Source: Luidia sarsii (lineage: Eukaryota > Echinodermata > Asteroidea > Paxillosida > Luidiidae). From it: 64,000 bases of DNA. The notes beneath the pieces were generated by a model that was not told where the DNA came from, ran no database searches, and was given only the letters and a program-made list of their open reading frames with translations. The DNA lies in contig OX465111.1 of assembly GCA_949987565.1 (NCBI GenBank), forward strand, positions 18,803,788-18,867,787. The letters are read 5' to 3'. Numbering within the stretch: position 1 is the first letter of the stretch; each line of letters opens with the position of its first letter. This document shows, piece after piece, positions 44,520 to 56,689 of this stretch. A program made the translations under genes and the position numbers.

Positions 44520-46800
44520 GCCTTTTCTGACCCCTGCATCTGCCCCCTCATCAATTCATCTTTGGTCCGCTGGAGAAGGCTGGGGTTGAAGGGAAGGGGG
44601 CAGACCAGCCCTGTCCACCCTCCCATCTTGTGAGGGGGGGGATGATTAATAGTGAGCAAGGTGTGTGCTGCACTTTTTGTGTGTCAAGAGACAGAGAGCC
44701 GAGAGAGAGAGAGAGAGGGGGAGAGAAGAAGAAGGCCGAAAAAAAAAGAGAGAGAGAAAGTGCTGGGGCCTGTGTCCGTGGTGAGGAGAGTTGTTGAGAA
44801 ACTATTATTGGTGATAAATCATGCAAGGGACGATATGAAAGGGTAGCGCTTGCTTCGTGTGACGAGGCACAGGGAGGTGTAAGTTTGATGGGAGTTGAGT
44901 CGGACAGTCAGTGTGAACTTGTGTCTTCACGGTCTCTCCACTCTTTGTATCTCAGGGCGTAATGGCTTTTTTTTTGGGGGGGGGGGAGGTTGTTTCTGGT
45001 GAACTTAGCGCAGTTTTGCTTTGTTGGGATGGGGGCAAGGGTGATACTGCCCTCTGGTGTCCTTCCCTCTCTCCCTTCCCCTAAATAAGGGGGGGGGAGA
45101 CAGTCCGAGGGGCATAAATAACCCAGAACCACGCAACTTGTGGGCATCAGCGTTGTAATTACTATTTCAGGGGGACACATGCAGGCATTGAGCTGCTAAA
45201 TGATTAAAACAAGGCGAGCACGGAATTGCAATTTCCGCGGCGATGGTGGTCGGGGGTCTCGGAACGTTCCTGGGAGAGACGGGGGGAAGGGGGAAGGGGG
45301 GGAAAAGGGTTGAGGGGTGGGGAGAGTGTAGCTGGTTCTCTCAGAGGACCCACTGGACGCCTTGTTACGACAGCCAACCCCGCAGGCATGCGTGTTCACT
45401 TTTTTTTTTTTTTGGGCGCGGAAAGACTTTGACAGGCTATTTAATAAGCAACGATTTGGGGGATGTGAACTCCGTTGTTCATCCCGGGCGCACGCCACCA
45501 CCGGCTGCCGAATTAACCCAGTATACCGCGCGCCGGAGAACGCCCCGGTGCCGGGAGACGGGGGGGAGAGACGGGGACGTGCCCGGCTCCGCACCTAGGG
45601 AGGTATTTAATAGCAACCCCCCGAGCCTCCGGGATACGACAACAAAACTGGAATATGTAAATGTTGCAAGTTTTGTGTGTGTGTGTGTGTCCTCATGGTT
45701 CTCCTGCGGGGCTCACAGACACTCCCGTGTCCTCAGGAAGGGTAGGCAGGTAGGTAGAGGCATCTGGTGCGGGCCCCTCTGTCTGCCACTAACAAAACAC
45801 AGTGTGGATGGAGAGGAGGGGAGGGGGGGGGAAGAGGCTGTAGATTGGCCCGGGGGGGGGGGGGGGAGGGGGAGAGAGTGGGAGGAGGCGAAGAAGGCTT
45901 TCTAGCCGTAAACACCCACACCACCGCCGCCTTTCCCTTTTTTTCTCTCTCTCTTGTGCCACCGCTGCGGGGGTCCCCAAGTTGATTTAGCTGAGGTGGA
46001 CTGTCTGCCGGATTGCACTGTGCCAGCCTCGCGCGCCGCACGGCCACCGGTTCCCCTGCTCTCGCTTGTTGTTTCAGTTGTGTCCATTAACTGTTTGTCC
46101 AAGGATTAGGTGAATCATTAAGGGTCCCCTCAGAGACACTGTCATATGCGGGGCACCAGTGCGTTTCTGCATATCAATCGGACCAGGCCAGAGCTGGGCC
46201 TTATGGGGGAAGGAGAGGCTGGACTTGTGGCTATCGGGCCGACAGTGACTGACTTTTTTTTTTGGACAAGCATCCCCTCCCCCCTACCCCCCCCCCCTAC
46301 CCCCCCACCACCCCTACCCCATACGGCCTGCCTGACACACTAACCATTCATGCTACACAGCTTGTATTAAATGCCTCATCCCTTGGAATTATCGCAGCAA
46401 CAAATAGCTCGCATCTTTTTTCCTTTTACTCAAATGAACCTAACAGTGCAGAGGTATTACGATTTCCTCATAACTGCGTGAATCACTCGCGGCAATTCTT
46501 GACTTCACCATTTTTTTTCCCAGATATCTTTTTTTTTTAAATTTGCGACTTCCTCTTTCCTCATATTGTTTGGTTCGTCTGAATCGGATTAGAGTTACAC
46601 TTTAATTCCTGTTATTATTTGTTCAAAGACAAGACTAACAAATTTCCAGCTGTTTGGTAATTGTAGCTTGCAAATCCCTCCTTTAGACAAGTGACACCCG
46701 CATATTGCAATGTACACCTTATCTTTATTGCCAAATTTTCTCGAATGGAGGCAAATTTTTCTCCTACAAACACATCACTGATCACCAGTCCAATTTGTCG
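44520..46800. other. Non-coding sequence, CpG-rich at 45480-45600
   Basis: The 45480-45600 stretch is GC- and CpG-rich (CCGCGCGCCGGAGAACGCCC, GACGTGCCCGGCTCCGC) and is followed by TATTTAATAG near 45604. A promoter or CpG island is possible, but no transcript can be inferred. GA/G-rich patches occur at 44698-44760, 45280-45330 and 45808-45890. Confidence 0.35.
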
Positions 46801-46807
46801 CTCTCTT

Positions 46808-46932
46808 TGGAAGGTTTGCGGTGACACTTTGTAACGCATCTCTTTCGAGAAGGAGTGCGGCTCTGAAGAGAGCCGGTAACTCACTCAATGTTTTGGGTAC
46901 CCGGTAGTGTAATGTACTCTGCCCGTTGTCGT
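46808..46932 (-). mobile_element. Family A copy 3 (one arm)
   Basis: GGAAGGTTTGCGGTGACACT at the left end, then GGCTCTGAAGAGAGCC (46859-46874; minus strand GGCTCT-CTTC-AGAGCC, a perfect 6-bp stem), GCCGGTAACTC and ACTCTGCCCGTTGTC. The CTGANGA motif is degraded. The second arm is missing. Confidence 0.82.
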
Positions 46933-46939
46933 ACTCTGC

Positions 46940-49220
46940 AATTTTTCACTCCCCGATTATGTTAACCGGACAAAAAGAATTATCCTCTGCACAAATTTTG
47001 GAGCTTTTTTTTTTCGGGGGATGGGGTTGGGGGGAGGGGAGGAAGGGGGGCAGGGGAAAGAACGACGAAAACTATGGGATTGGTTGCCAAGAATACGCGC
47101 AAAAAGGTCAGATGTAGCACCTCGGTCCGTGCCCCGCCGTCGCCTCGTCTCCGACTTGGCCGACTTTGGGAGCCGAGCCTTTAACGCCTGGCCGCAGCCT
47201 AGCAGCCAAGCATCCCTATCACTAGGGGACACATGAGTGCATGGCCACACTCCAGTCTAGGCTTGTCTGTCGGCGGGGGCTAGCTCTCTCTCTCCCTCCC
47301 CCCCCCCTCGCTCCCTCTCCTTCGTTCCCCTCCAGCCCGCTGTCCGCCTCCCTGGTGCGCGCCTCGGCAAATTAGGGCCGGGGCAAAGTGTTGTTTTTGC
47401 GTCGTTTCCGCCGCATGAATACGTAGAACAGCACCGTCACGCCTGACTTGTTTGTAGACTCTTGAGATGTCAAAAAAAAAAAAAAAAAAAAAAACATGGG
47501 GGAGGTTGGGGAGGGTTGGTTTGGGTTTGGGGGGGGTTGTGTTTCCTCCTTCTTAGACACTCTGTATCCTCAAGAGCTTGACGCAGGCAGCGCAGGGATG
47601 ACTGAATGCCGCGCCCAGTAACTCCCAAGCTGAATGTATGGCGTGGAGGGTTTTTTTTTCCTTCTTTGGGGGGGGGGGGATTGGGAGGAGTTTGGGATTT
47701 ATTTGTAGGGCAATTTTGGTTGAAGGTCGTTTTTCTCGGTTCTCAGCTGCGACTCGCCGCAAAATTTGATTCAGTCCAGTAAAGCTAAGGTTATTATTGG
47801 CATGTTGCTGCCAGTGTTCCGGGCAGCGGCTGGACTGTGTGGGGCGGCGTGCGGATGCGGCGTTCTGCTTCGTTTTCTCGCCGGTATTTTCGGCGTCCAG
47901 AAGTCATCTCTAATTTGCAGCTGTGCTCGGTGAAAAACGGGGGGAGATTGGGACCCGCAGAATTCGCAGGGTATATCTTCCGGCAAGACTGCATCCACAG
48001 TTTGGCAATATTTCTGGACAATTTGCAACAAGTTTTCCCGATTCTGCAATTTCCTAAAAATGAGGAAGTGTTCTCCCTCGCTCTGCTCTCTCTGCTTCTT
48101 ACAGACTTCTACTCATACCTCGGATGTTTTTTTTCTAGGAGCATTTTCACAAATCTGATTTTGATCTCGATGATTTGGTCCCTTGCTCATGAGAGGGAGT
48201 TTTGTAAGTCTTTGAATGTTTGAAAGAAAACGAAAATTGATGAAAATTGTGTGCACTGCTTACTGCTTAGCTGACATGTACGAACTTGAGGAGTCTATCA
48301 ATTTGATACTTCTGGATATTTCTCAATGACATTTTGCCCTTGAGAAAGGTTCGGCTATATTTGAAATATCAATTCTGAAAATGAAAATAAGAGATACCCT
48401 ACAGGTTGATGGTTTTGATGAGAGTGGAACTGTTTCAATCAAACTGAGGGTTTTTTAAAGTGAACTACTGTCTGTCATTGAGGTTAAAGGGGTCTATAAT
48501 GTTTAAGGTTCGGGATCAAGGATTCTGACCAAAGTTCAGTTTCTTCAAGAATGTTGATACACACTGTGGAATCCTTAAGTGCCCTCCCCCCCCCCCCTGA
48601 CATCTTCTGTCTGGCATCAGTCCGCTGACCTCTTCCTCATCTGCTGCAGAGTTCAGATGCACCCCAAGCTTCCAAACCCCCTCTCCTCCCCCGGCCGGGA
48701 AGGGGCCAAGCTTTAAAACGAAGCACCTGTGCAGAGGTTTTACTGCCTCACTCCATTCATGAGTTTTGCTCTCCCGGCCGGCGGCACCCCTCCTCCAGCA
48801 TCCTTGCCTCCCTCTCTCCTCCCCCCTCTCCCCGAATCCACCTACCACTCCTCCCCAGCGTTCTCTACCGCCGGGAACATTGGTTCCTGAGCCTTGCCAG
48901 TTGACCTGTGGGATCAGCGCTCCTATGGGCTAATCAGCCTTGGTAGTTGCCAGCCAAGTTTCCTTAACAAGAAACAGATGTGACCCATTGCTGGAGCACT
49001 GTGTGGCATTGTTCAGTCAGGTCAGGACGGGGTTAAACCTCCCCACGCCGGCGATAAAAATAAATAAATAAAAAAGATGTGGAATTTTCTCATGTTTAAA
49101 ACACTGTGGTACATACTACATGTACTGTAGATCCCTAAAATGTGGTATAAATTGTACAGACTTTAATTCAATTGCATTTGGAATGCGGATGAATTAATAA
49201 GTCGGTTTTTGAGAAATGAG
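46940..49220. other. Unique non-coding sequence
   Basis: A run at 47471-47493, C-rich patches at 47295-47308 and 48584-48598, and a GTAAATAAAT-like AT patch near 49060. A weak B-like string CTTGAGAAAGGTTCGGCTAT lies at about 48340. The 47760-48060 block is complex and free of low-complexity DNA. No exon recognised. Confidence 0.4.
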
Positions 49221-49231
49221 AGCGTGCGATG

Positions 49232-49350
49232 TTTCATTCTGAGGAGAACCTTTGAGAATGAGATGGGTTTTCGCTTTGATCGAAATGTCGGACCTTTTCA
49301 AATGATTTAGATTTGCAGTTTTTCGGTCAGTCAAGAGTGTAACAGTTTTC
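49232..49350 (+). mobile_element. Diverged family B copy with CTGAGGA
   Basis: TTCTGAGGAGAACCTTTGAG ... GCTTTGATCGAAATGTCGGA, then AGATTTGCAGTTTTTCGGTC then AGTCAAGAGTGTAACAG, which is the family B tail in diverged form. CTGAGGA upstream and GAAA downstream flank a possible GAGAACC/GGTTTTC stem. Confidence 0.55.
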
Positions 49351-49795
49351 ATTTTCATTAATTAGTCAGTTCATTAAAACAGGGTTAGTACACTTTTTAT
49401 GATATTTCGACCTTTCTTGTTCTTCCCCATCGTCCCTTGACAAACTGCCAAGCCCCCCCCCTCTCTCTCTCTTCTTCTCCTCCTCTCCTCCCTCTCCCTC
49501 TCCCCCCAGTGGCCTGTATATTGAAGACGGTGCCCTGTCGCCACACCAGATTTTCCTAGCAATTTCCGCTCGTCGCTGCCCGTTGTTTCTTCCCGGGCTC
49601 TGGGGCTCACGGGTCTCCCCCCCCCTCCTCCTCTCCCCGGTACCCTGCCTGGCTGGCTGGCGCATTTATCTGATGGCTGCATAACCAGTGTCACATGATT
49701 CATGTCGTACGTTCCAATTACTCAGCAGTGCTGGCCATGGTCTATGTACTCGTGGTTGATAACCGGAGTGAAATGTCACCATTGGAACCCCCTCT

Positions 49796-49798
<3 letters not shown>
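49351..49798. other. Non-coding sequence with CT tract
   Basis: A C/CT-rich tract at about 49455-49506, otherwise unique sequence. No exon recognised. Confidence 0.5.

Positions 49799-49799
<1 letters not shown>

Positions 49800-49830
<31 letters not shown>
49800..49830. repeat. CA dinucleotide microsatellite
   Basis: Perfect (CA)n of about 30 bases. Confidence 0.97.
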
Positions 49831-49834
<4 letters not shown>

Positions 49835-49836
<2 letters not shown>

Positions 49837-51300
49837 TCCCACAGCCAAAATGCCTGCCGGTTTTCTAGTACGTCGCATTTTGTACGTGCGGTTGTCTCTC
49901 AGTTTTCCCTCTTTCCCTCTCTCATTTTCTCGGCGTTTGTCTTCCTATGAAGAAGGCCTAATCTCTCCCCCCTCTCCCCCCTCTCTCTCACTGCACTCGT
50001 ATGTATTTTGTTTAGTATCATTTGATGCCGGCGACCGGTTTCTTGAACTTCAAAATGGCCATTTGTGTCGTGCACGGGGGCACCATGTCAAGTCGACTGG
50101 TATCCTGCGTGCGGTGCGCACAGTGATGGGCATCCGATTTCACTGGCGCCCCGTCCTGTGTCTCCCCAGTGATTATCCGCTAATGGTTTGGCCACACATT
50201 ACAGTACCATTGGATCCATTAGGTAATTTAGAATGCTCAAAATCTTCGATTTAGGTTTAGCACATGAATCGCAAATATAAGTTAATGGACATTTGTCCGT
50301 CTCTTATCACCCCAAATGTGAGCCTGAATCACCAACAGAATAGCAATTTATTTCCCTTTCTCTGAGGCAGAAAAAAAACCTTACAAATTGCAGATATATC
50401 CATATTCTTTGCCATACATTTTCATTTACCAATCCCATGCACATCCTTTATTCTTCATAGGGTCCAGTGAGTATTTTTCTTCACCTCGGCCACATTCAAG
50501 CCAACCACCAAAAAAAAAAAAAAAAAAATCTTACCTGAATTTGCAGTGCATTTACAAGATGCTTTATAGCATTTTGTGCATCTATCATGTTTATGTTCTC
50601 ATAATACAAGCCTTCATGCCTTCAAGGTAAAGGTTTTGTGGAAGTTTTCTGATGTGAAGTGACTGTCAGCAGTGTATGGACTGTATACCGGTACTTCCGG
50701 TAATGCTACAATACTCTCATTACTACTACAAAGTACTAGATAACAAATCCAAAATGTCTGGATGTTCCAATTCTGCCCGGCTCCACAAATCCTGTGTTTC
50801 TATGGTTTATTCCTCCTCTAATCTCATCTTGTCCCAACTTGTCCACATGTACCCCACTGTCCCCTTCTTGAAAGGGAGACCTCCTAATCATTTTTACATC
50901 GTGCCTCTGCGCCAATTGTCTTCGGGAAGAATCGTCTCTTCTCTCGCAGCCATTAATTTGCTTTCTCCAGAGGGCAGTCAATCCCAGAGTGTGCTGCTTG
51001 TTATAATGACCACATACTCGTGTAAAGGCACGAGATAAAGAGTCGCAGAAACGCAACAAGAATTGAAGAGATACTTTAGCCATGATATAGGACGAAGCAA
51101 TTTCCCATGGCCTATTTAGTCGACTTGTTCTAGCCCATTAGAAGGAAGAAAAAACCCCGGACAATTTCATAAGCAAAGGGGGGGGGGGGGAATCAATTGC
51201 AAAAGAAAAACTGCACAAAATCAAGCTTTTTTGAAAGAAATATACGTCCCTTTTTGTTTTTACTTCTTTTTTTCGGGGATTACTCTGGTTAGATTGGTTT
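49835..51300. other. Unique non-coding sequence before gap
   Basis: A run at 50510-50528 and G run at about 51178-51190. The rest is complex sequence with no exon recognised. Confidence 0.45.
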
Positions 51301-51500
51301 NNNNNNNNNNNNNNNNNNNNNNNNNNNNNNNNNNNNNNNNNNNNNNNNNNNNNNNNNNNNNNNNNNNNNNNNNNNNNNNNNNNNNNNNNNNNNNNNNNNN
51401 NNNNNNNNNNNNNNNNNNNNNNNNNNNNNNNNNNNNNNNNNNNNNNNNNNNNNNNNNNNNNNNNNNNNNNNNNNNNNNNNNNNNNNNNNNNNNNNNNNNN
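51301..51500. other. Assembly gap (200 N)
   Basis: Exactly 200 N. It directly precedes a tandem duplication, so unresolved additional repeat units are a plausible cause. Confidence 0.99.
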
Positions 51501-51885
51501 TGCCAGCCACACTGGATATGTCTAGTCTGGTGCATGTTCAATGGCCGAGTAGGCCTTGGCAGTGAGTGTATAGGGTGCCAGACCAATATGGCCGAAGGTG
51601 TATTTTTGTGTGATATCTCCTGTGCTTATCAATATCAGTGAGAAATTTATAAATTTCAAATGTTCTTTTTGGCTGTGCCCAAAATTTCATTGTGTACATG
51701 TATGCCTGCGTGCCAGCCACACTGGATATGTCTAGTCTGGTGCATGTTCAATGGCCGAGTAGGCCTTAGGCAGTGAGTGTATAGGGTGCCAGACCAATAT
51801 GGCGGAAGAGGTTTCTTTGTAAGATATCTCCTGTGCTTATCAATATTAGTGAGAAACTTTCATTGTTCTTTTTGGCTGTGCCTAT
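51501..51885. repeat. Tandem duplication, about 210-bp unit
   Basis: TGCCAGCCACACTGGATATG begins at 51501 and again at 51711. The two units share GTCTAGTCTGGTGCATGTTC, CCGAGTAGGCCTT, GGGTGCCAGACCAATATGGC, ATATCTCCTGTGCTTATCAA and TGTTCTTTTTGGCTGTGCC. The second unit lacks a short stretch before the last block and ends near 51885. No coding frame is preserved. Confidence 0.93.
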
Positions 51886-51889
51886 TGAA

Positions 51890-54555
51890 ATGCTTGCTAG
51901 TGCTACACAGATACGATAGGGAACATTTTCAAGAATCCTGTACATTTTTTGTGTACATTCTACCCTCTGAGTTGATACTTCTTCCTTCATTTGTTTCTCA
52001 ACCACAGTGAATTGAATTGAAACCATTTTTTTTGAAGTAAAATCCATTCTGTCGAGAGTTTCATTGTGACTTGAATTGCCCGAATGATTTTTGTGTCTTT
52101 TTATTAGCTCTTTTATTTAGCATTTTCTTGAATTGTGCCGTCTGGGGTATTTTGGTTATAAATCTGTATTGCCACGGATAGCATTAGGGGGGAAAAAAAA
52201 CTCAATCTTGTAGATAGGATTCCCGCCGTTTTTTTTTTTGTCTTCTTTGAGAGCGGAGTCTTTGTACATATAGCAGTGTTGTGGGCAGTGGGGTGAAGGT
52301 GTTAGGTTCTGAGGGAGCGTGGGGGGGGGGGGAGACTCCGGGGGAGAAAGAGAGGAGAGGGTAGGGAAGGGAGAGTCGTAGGGAGGACAGGGCAGGCCCA
52401 GGAAGACGGACGAGCTGCCAAAACCCGTGTAGTTAGTCTGGGACTTCACACCGGCGCAGGCGACAAAAGCCCCCTCGGACATCATTGCGGCACTGGCCCA
52501 AATTCCGAGGTTTTTTTTTTTTTTTTTTTTTTTTTAACGCCGGCTTACAAATGAGTCCTTCATTAAAATGCAATTTCCATTAATAGTTCACAACCACCGG
52601 CTCCCTCCCCCACCCCCCACTGCAAAGTGGAGGCAAAGTAAAAGGATGGAGGGGGGACCGGTGAAGCATACAAGAGTTGGAGACCACCGAAATCATGAAT
52701 TATGAATTCCGACATCTGTCATTCTGGGGCTTTTTTTTTTTTTTTTTTGCTCGGGTTTGCTTCTTCTCTTTTTTTTCCTTCTTTCAAAGCGAGCGGGGAT
52801 GAGTATAAGTTTGTGTGGGTGTGTAATTTTATAAGGTATCCATTGCTTGCGTTATGACATGCTCTTATTGTGGCATTATGCTTGTCTGTCCGACTCTGTC
52901 GCCATTTTTTTAATTTTTTTTATGTGACTTGCGGGGTACCGGTATACTCACTGAGGGATTGACAAGTTGGGGGACCGGCACCCCTGCCATTGCTCTTAAT
53001 CAGTTTACTGATGAAGTGTGCATGCCCCGTGGCCCTGCGCATTTAGTCAGGCATAGCCAAACCCAAGAGATTAGCCCTGGCAAGGCCATTCCATTTTCAT
53101 ATCTGGTGCTGGCAATCTCCCCGAGCAAGCAAGGCAGTCAGTCCCCCGAACCCAAGTCTCTTCTTCTCTCCCTCCCTCCCTCCCCTGCCTCACTCTCCGT
53201 CCGTCTGTCTCCCCCCCCCCAACCACCCCAGACTCTTCTTTCTTCGCTGTTTCCCTTCCTCATTATCTCCATGTAGGCCGACGTGTTTTCTGCGCGGCCT
53301 TTTTTTTTTTTTCCTCCTTCTGCTTGCCGGTGTTGAGGATGAGCAATGGGGCTACAAACCAGTCGTTCTAGTCTCTCCCACACCGCCACCCCTACACCTT
53401 AATTTGATTAAATGCAGTTTAGCGCTCGGCCCGCGATTATTTTCATTGAAGGAATAAAGGCAGTAAGGAGCTGTGATGTCTCCTGTCTTCTGTCTTCCGT
53501 CTTCTTCTTCTTCTGCTTCTTCTTCTCCTTCTTCCTCTCATTCTTCCCCCGCCCTCCTTCTCCGTGAACTATGGAAGGAGATGCCGGCACGTAGAGAGGA
53601 GGTGATTTGTGCATTGACTGGAGGACCAAAGCTGGCCACTCCTCCAGGAATTTTTTAACCGGCCCGGGATCCGACGCCGTACTGGCGATAAATACAGACA
53701 AGGGGGGGGGGGGGAAGGGAAGCGTCCCCGAGATCTAGATGACACTGTAGCCTCAGAAAACAGCCCGAGTGTGGCTCGATAGGGAGAAGAGAGAGAGAAG
53801 GACAGGAGGGAGGGAGGAGGGATAGAGATAGTCGGGGCTTGAGCCATCAGAGACACGATTCCCCACGAGTCGCAGCGTACAAAAGCGGCGACTGGCTGTC
53901 AAACGTGATAGTTAGGCGAATTTGTTTCGTGTAGTGCCCCGTCCGTTCCGGCATGTTCGTGGTAGCCGGAATTGGAAAGGGGGAGGGGAGGGGAGGGATG
54001 GGGTACAGAGCACGGAATTAATTCTTCCGGCCTTCTTCTTGTGTCCTTGCCTGCCCTCCTGAATGGGGGTCCCCCGTTCAGCGGAGACCCTCTTGGGGTC
54101 TCGGACCCGGAGAATCATCATCCTCTGTGGGGAGAGGGAGGGAAGTCCAAAGCCACCTAATAGGACGCAGAGAGGACTCAGGGGAGCATTTCCACAGGGT
54201 TTCCCCTTCTTTCTTTCTCTTTTTTTTTTCTTTCCTTCTTTCTTAATGTTTAATAAGACTGCACGCGAGCTCCTCCGCAGGAGACCAAGTGGGAAGGCCT
54301 AGGGGGTCCGGCATATCTGAGACTGCCTGTCTCCCCGGCCCCCAGAGTTCACATTCGGTCGCATAATTAAAACGAAACTATGTGGCCTGCTCTGGCCACC
54401 AGTCTTCTATGAGTCTCCCCGCACTGCAGCCCCACCAGGTGATATTAATTTAAGAGGAATTGGACGGGGTCTTGGAGTCGCCGGCATCTGGTCTGTGCGC
54501 CTGCTTTAATCAGACTGACCATCCCTCCCTTTACTACCGAGTCCACTCAGTCATT
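51890..54555. other. Unique non-coding sequence with homopolymers
   Basis: G-rich patch at 52320-52345, T runs at 52511-52535 and 52731-52748, CCCT tract at 53168-53185, TTC/CTTCTT tract at 53500-53545, G run at 53702-53714. No exon recognised. Confidence 0.45.
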
Positions 54556-54559
54556 TACC

Positions 54560-55255
54560 AATGGTTTCTCCTCTCCTCTTTTCTGCTCTCTCTCTCCTCC
54601 CCTCTCTCTCTCTCCTCCTTGCTCTCCTCTTTTTCTCTCTCCTCTCCCGCTCTCTCTCTCTCCTCTCCCCCTCTCTCTCTCCCCCCACTCCTCTCTCTGC
54701 TCGCTCCTCTCTCCTCTATCTCGTTCTCTCTCTCTTGCCCTCTCTCCTCCCTCCTCTCTCCTCTCTCTTGCTTTTTCTCTCCTCTCTCTCTCTTGCCCTC
54801 TCTCCTCTTTCTCTCGTTCTTTCTCCCTTGCTCTCTCTCACCTCTATCCTATCCCCTCTCTCCTCTCTCTCTCTTGCCCTCTCTCCTCTTTCTCTCGTTC
54901 TTTCTCCCTTGCTCTCTCTCACCTCTATCCTATCCCCTGTCTCCTCTCTCTCGTTCTCTCTCTTGCCCTCTCCTCCCTCCTCTCTCCTCTCTCTCTCTTG
55001 CTCTCTCTCTCTTACTCTCCCCTTTCTCTCCTCTTTCTCTCCTCTCTCTCCTCTCTCTCTTACTCCCTCTCACCTCTTTCTCTCCTCTCTGTCCTCTCTA
55101 TCACTCTCTCTCTTGCTCTCTCTCTTGCTCTCTCTCTCTCCCCTTTCTCTTCCTTTTATCTCCTCTCTCTCCTCTTTCTCTCTCTTGTTCTCTCTCCTCT
55201 CTCTCCTTTCTCTCTCCCCTCTCTCTCGCTCTCCCCCCCCCTCTCTCCCATCCAC
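54560..55255. repeat. Large polypyrimidine (CT) tract, about 700 bp
   Basis: Nearly pure C/T on the plus strand. It contains an 81-bp unit repeated twice in succession: TCTTGCCCTCTCTCCTCTTT at 54791 and 54872, CCTCTATCCTATCCCCT at 54841 and 54922. Because 81 is divisible by three, the stop-free frame shows a 27-residue repeat. This is a compositional artefact and not a protein. Confidence 0.95.
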
Positions 55256-55259
55256 TGTC

Positions 55260-56685
55260 TTCTCATTAGTTGATTGCTCGGGCAACTCAATAAGGAATTG
55301 TCAAATTGAAGACTTATTAGCCCCCATTTGAAGTCACTCTGCTGATGAGATTCAGCCTGGCATGAGTTGAATGATTTCGGGTCATTGCCTACACCTGCAC
55401 GACTTCCTTCGGGTTGGCCCCCCTCTCCCCCCTCCCCCCTACCCCCTCCCTCTCCCCACTCCCCCACCAAACGATTAGCTTCCACATTCTTGGAGCTTTC
55501 CAAATGTGACTTGATACCCTACTGGGAAAAAAACCCCGTATTTTAATTACCGGCGGAAAAAACAATCTTTGCATCTCATTTTCTTGTTATAGAGCATTCA
55601 GTACTGCCGTACTTTTGCAGTAGTCCATCAGCTCATCATCGGTTTCATTGGCTTCATGATTGAGGCGGATAACCCTCGTTATCAATTAATCCGTCCGCAC
55701 ACATTTGCTCTTCTCACTTTTGTTTGACAATCCTCGCCAATGTTTGCCCGGGTCCGTGATTAGCCAAACATGATTAAGCGCCATAAAGACGTGTAGTAAA
55801 TTTGCGTGTGCGTGCGTGTGTGCGTGCGTGTTTGTGTCCAGCCAGCGCACAGCGAGCCTCGCATTATCATCAAACGGCGCTTATGGAGTCGCGGAGAGTG
55901 GTGCGGCCGGTAACGATGTCGATAAAAACACGACCGGACGGGCTGGGCTGAGTCTGGATTCCCGGGCAAAGTTCTCTACGTGAAGGTCAGCCAGCGATGA
56001 CCCGAGCTGTATACGGAAGACGGGGGTTTCTGGAACTTAACCGCAGGAGCACTGACTTGGCCTTGTACATCGGTACTTTCGTTTTAATTTTTTTTTTTTG
56101 GTTTGCCGTAGCCTGGCTCCGGGTAATCAAGCATCCTTTTTCTTTTGCAGTCTGAGTCCAGACTCCCTGCTGGTCGGGGCATGTTGATTGGTAGATAACC
56201 AGTTGCCCGTGCTCGTCTGATGAGATTAGTTTTAATTTACGGCAATTATCATGCACAACTCAGCCACAACAGTGCATTGGTTGCCGGCCCTGATTGAATT
56301 AATGCTGCTGTTAGAAATGCACACAAGTTTTTTTTGGTGGGGGGGGGGAGGGGGAGCACGTGCCCTAATGGCGAGCAGTGTTTGTGCTCTTAATGCCACG
56401 CCACATGACCGTCCCGCGCTTTCAGTTCTGATCGTCGACGAGTTCCCGGTGATGGCCGAGATTTTCAGAGGAGAGGAATTCCTCCCGGATAATCAGTTTC
56501 ATTTTCAAGCCAGCATCGGAATAGAGCGTGTTGTGATTCATTTCAGCCGTTCCTCTGCCCTCATTGTGTCCCGTTGCTGGGTTTGTCAAGACTCAAGAGT
56601 ACAGCTAACTACATTTTTTTTAGATTAGCAGAAAGGGATTACTCTGTACTTGAGTTGGTGTTGAATTCTGTGTAGTGTGTAGTGT
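55260..56685. other. Unique non-coding sequence, candidate regulatory block
   Basis: The 55560-55990 segment is complex and holds homeodomain-type cores close together: CAATTAATCC near 55684, GTGATTAGCC near 55757, TGATTAAGC near 55772 and CCATAAAG near 55782. A small hairpin TACTGC...GCAGTA lies at about 55603-55624. These are weak motifs. No exon recognised. G-rich run at 56338-56354. Confidence 0.3.
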
Positions 56686-56689
56686 CCTC

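Noticed and set aside
54460..55331. Open frames of 256-269 codons rich in Ser/Leu/Pro
   Set aside because: They are entirely within the polypyrimidine tract; stop codons cannot arise often in CT-only sequence.
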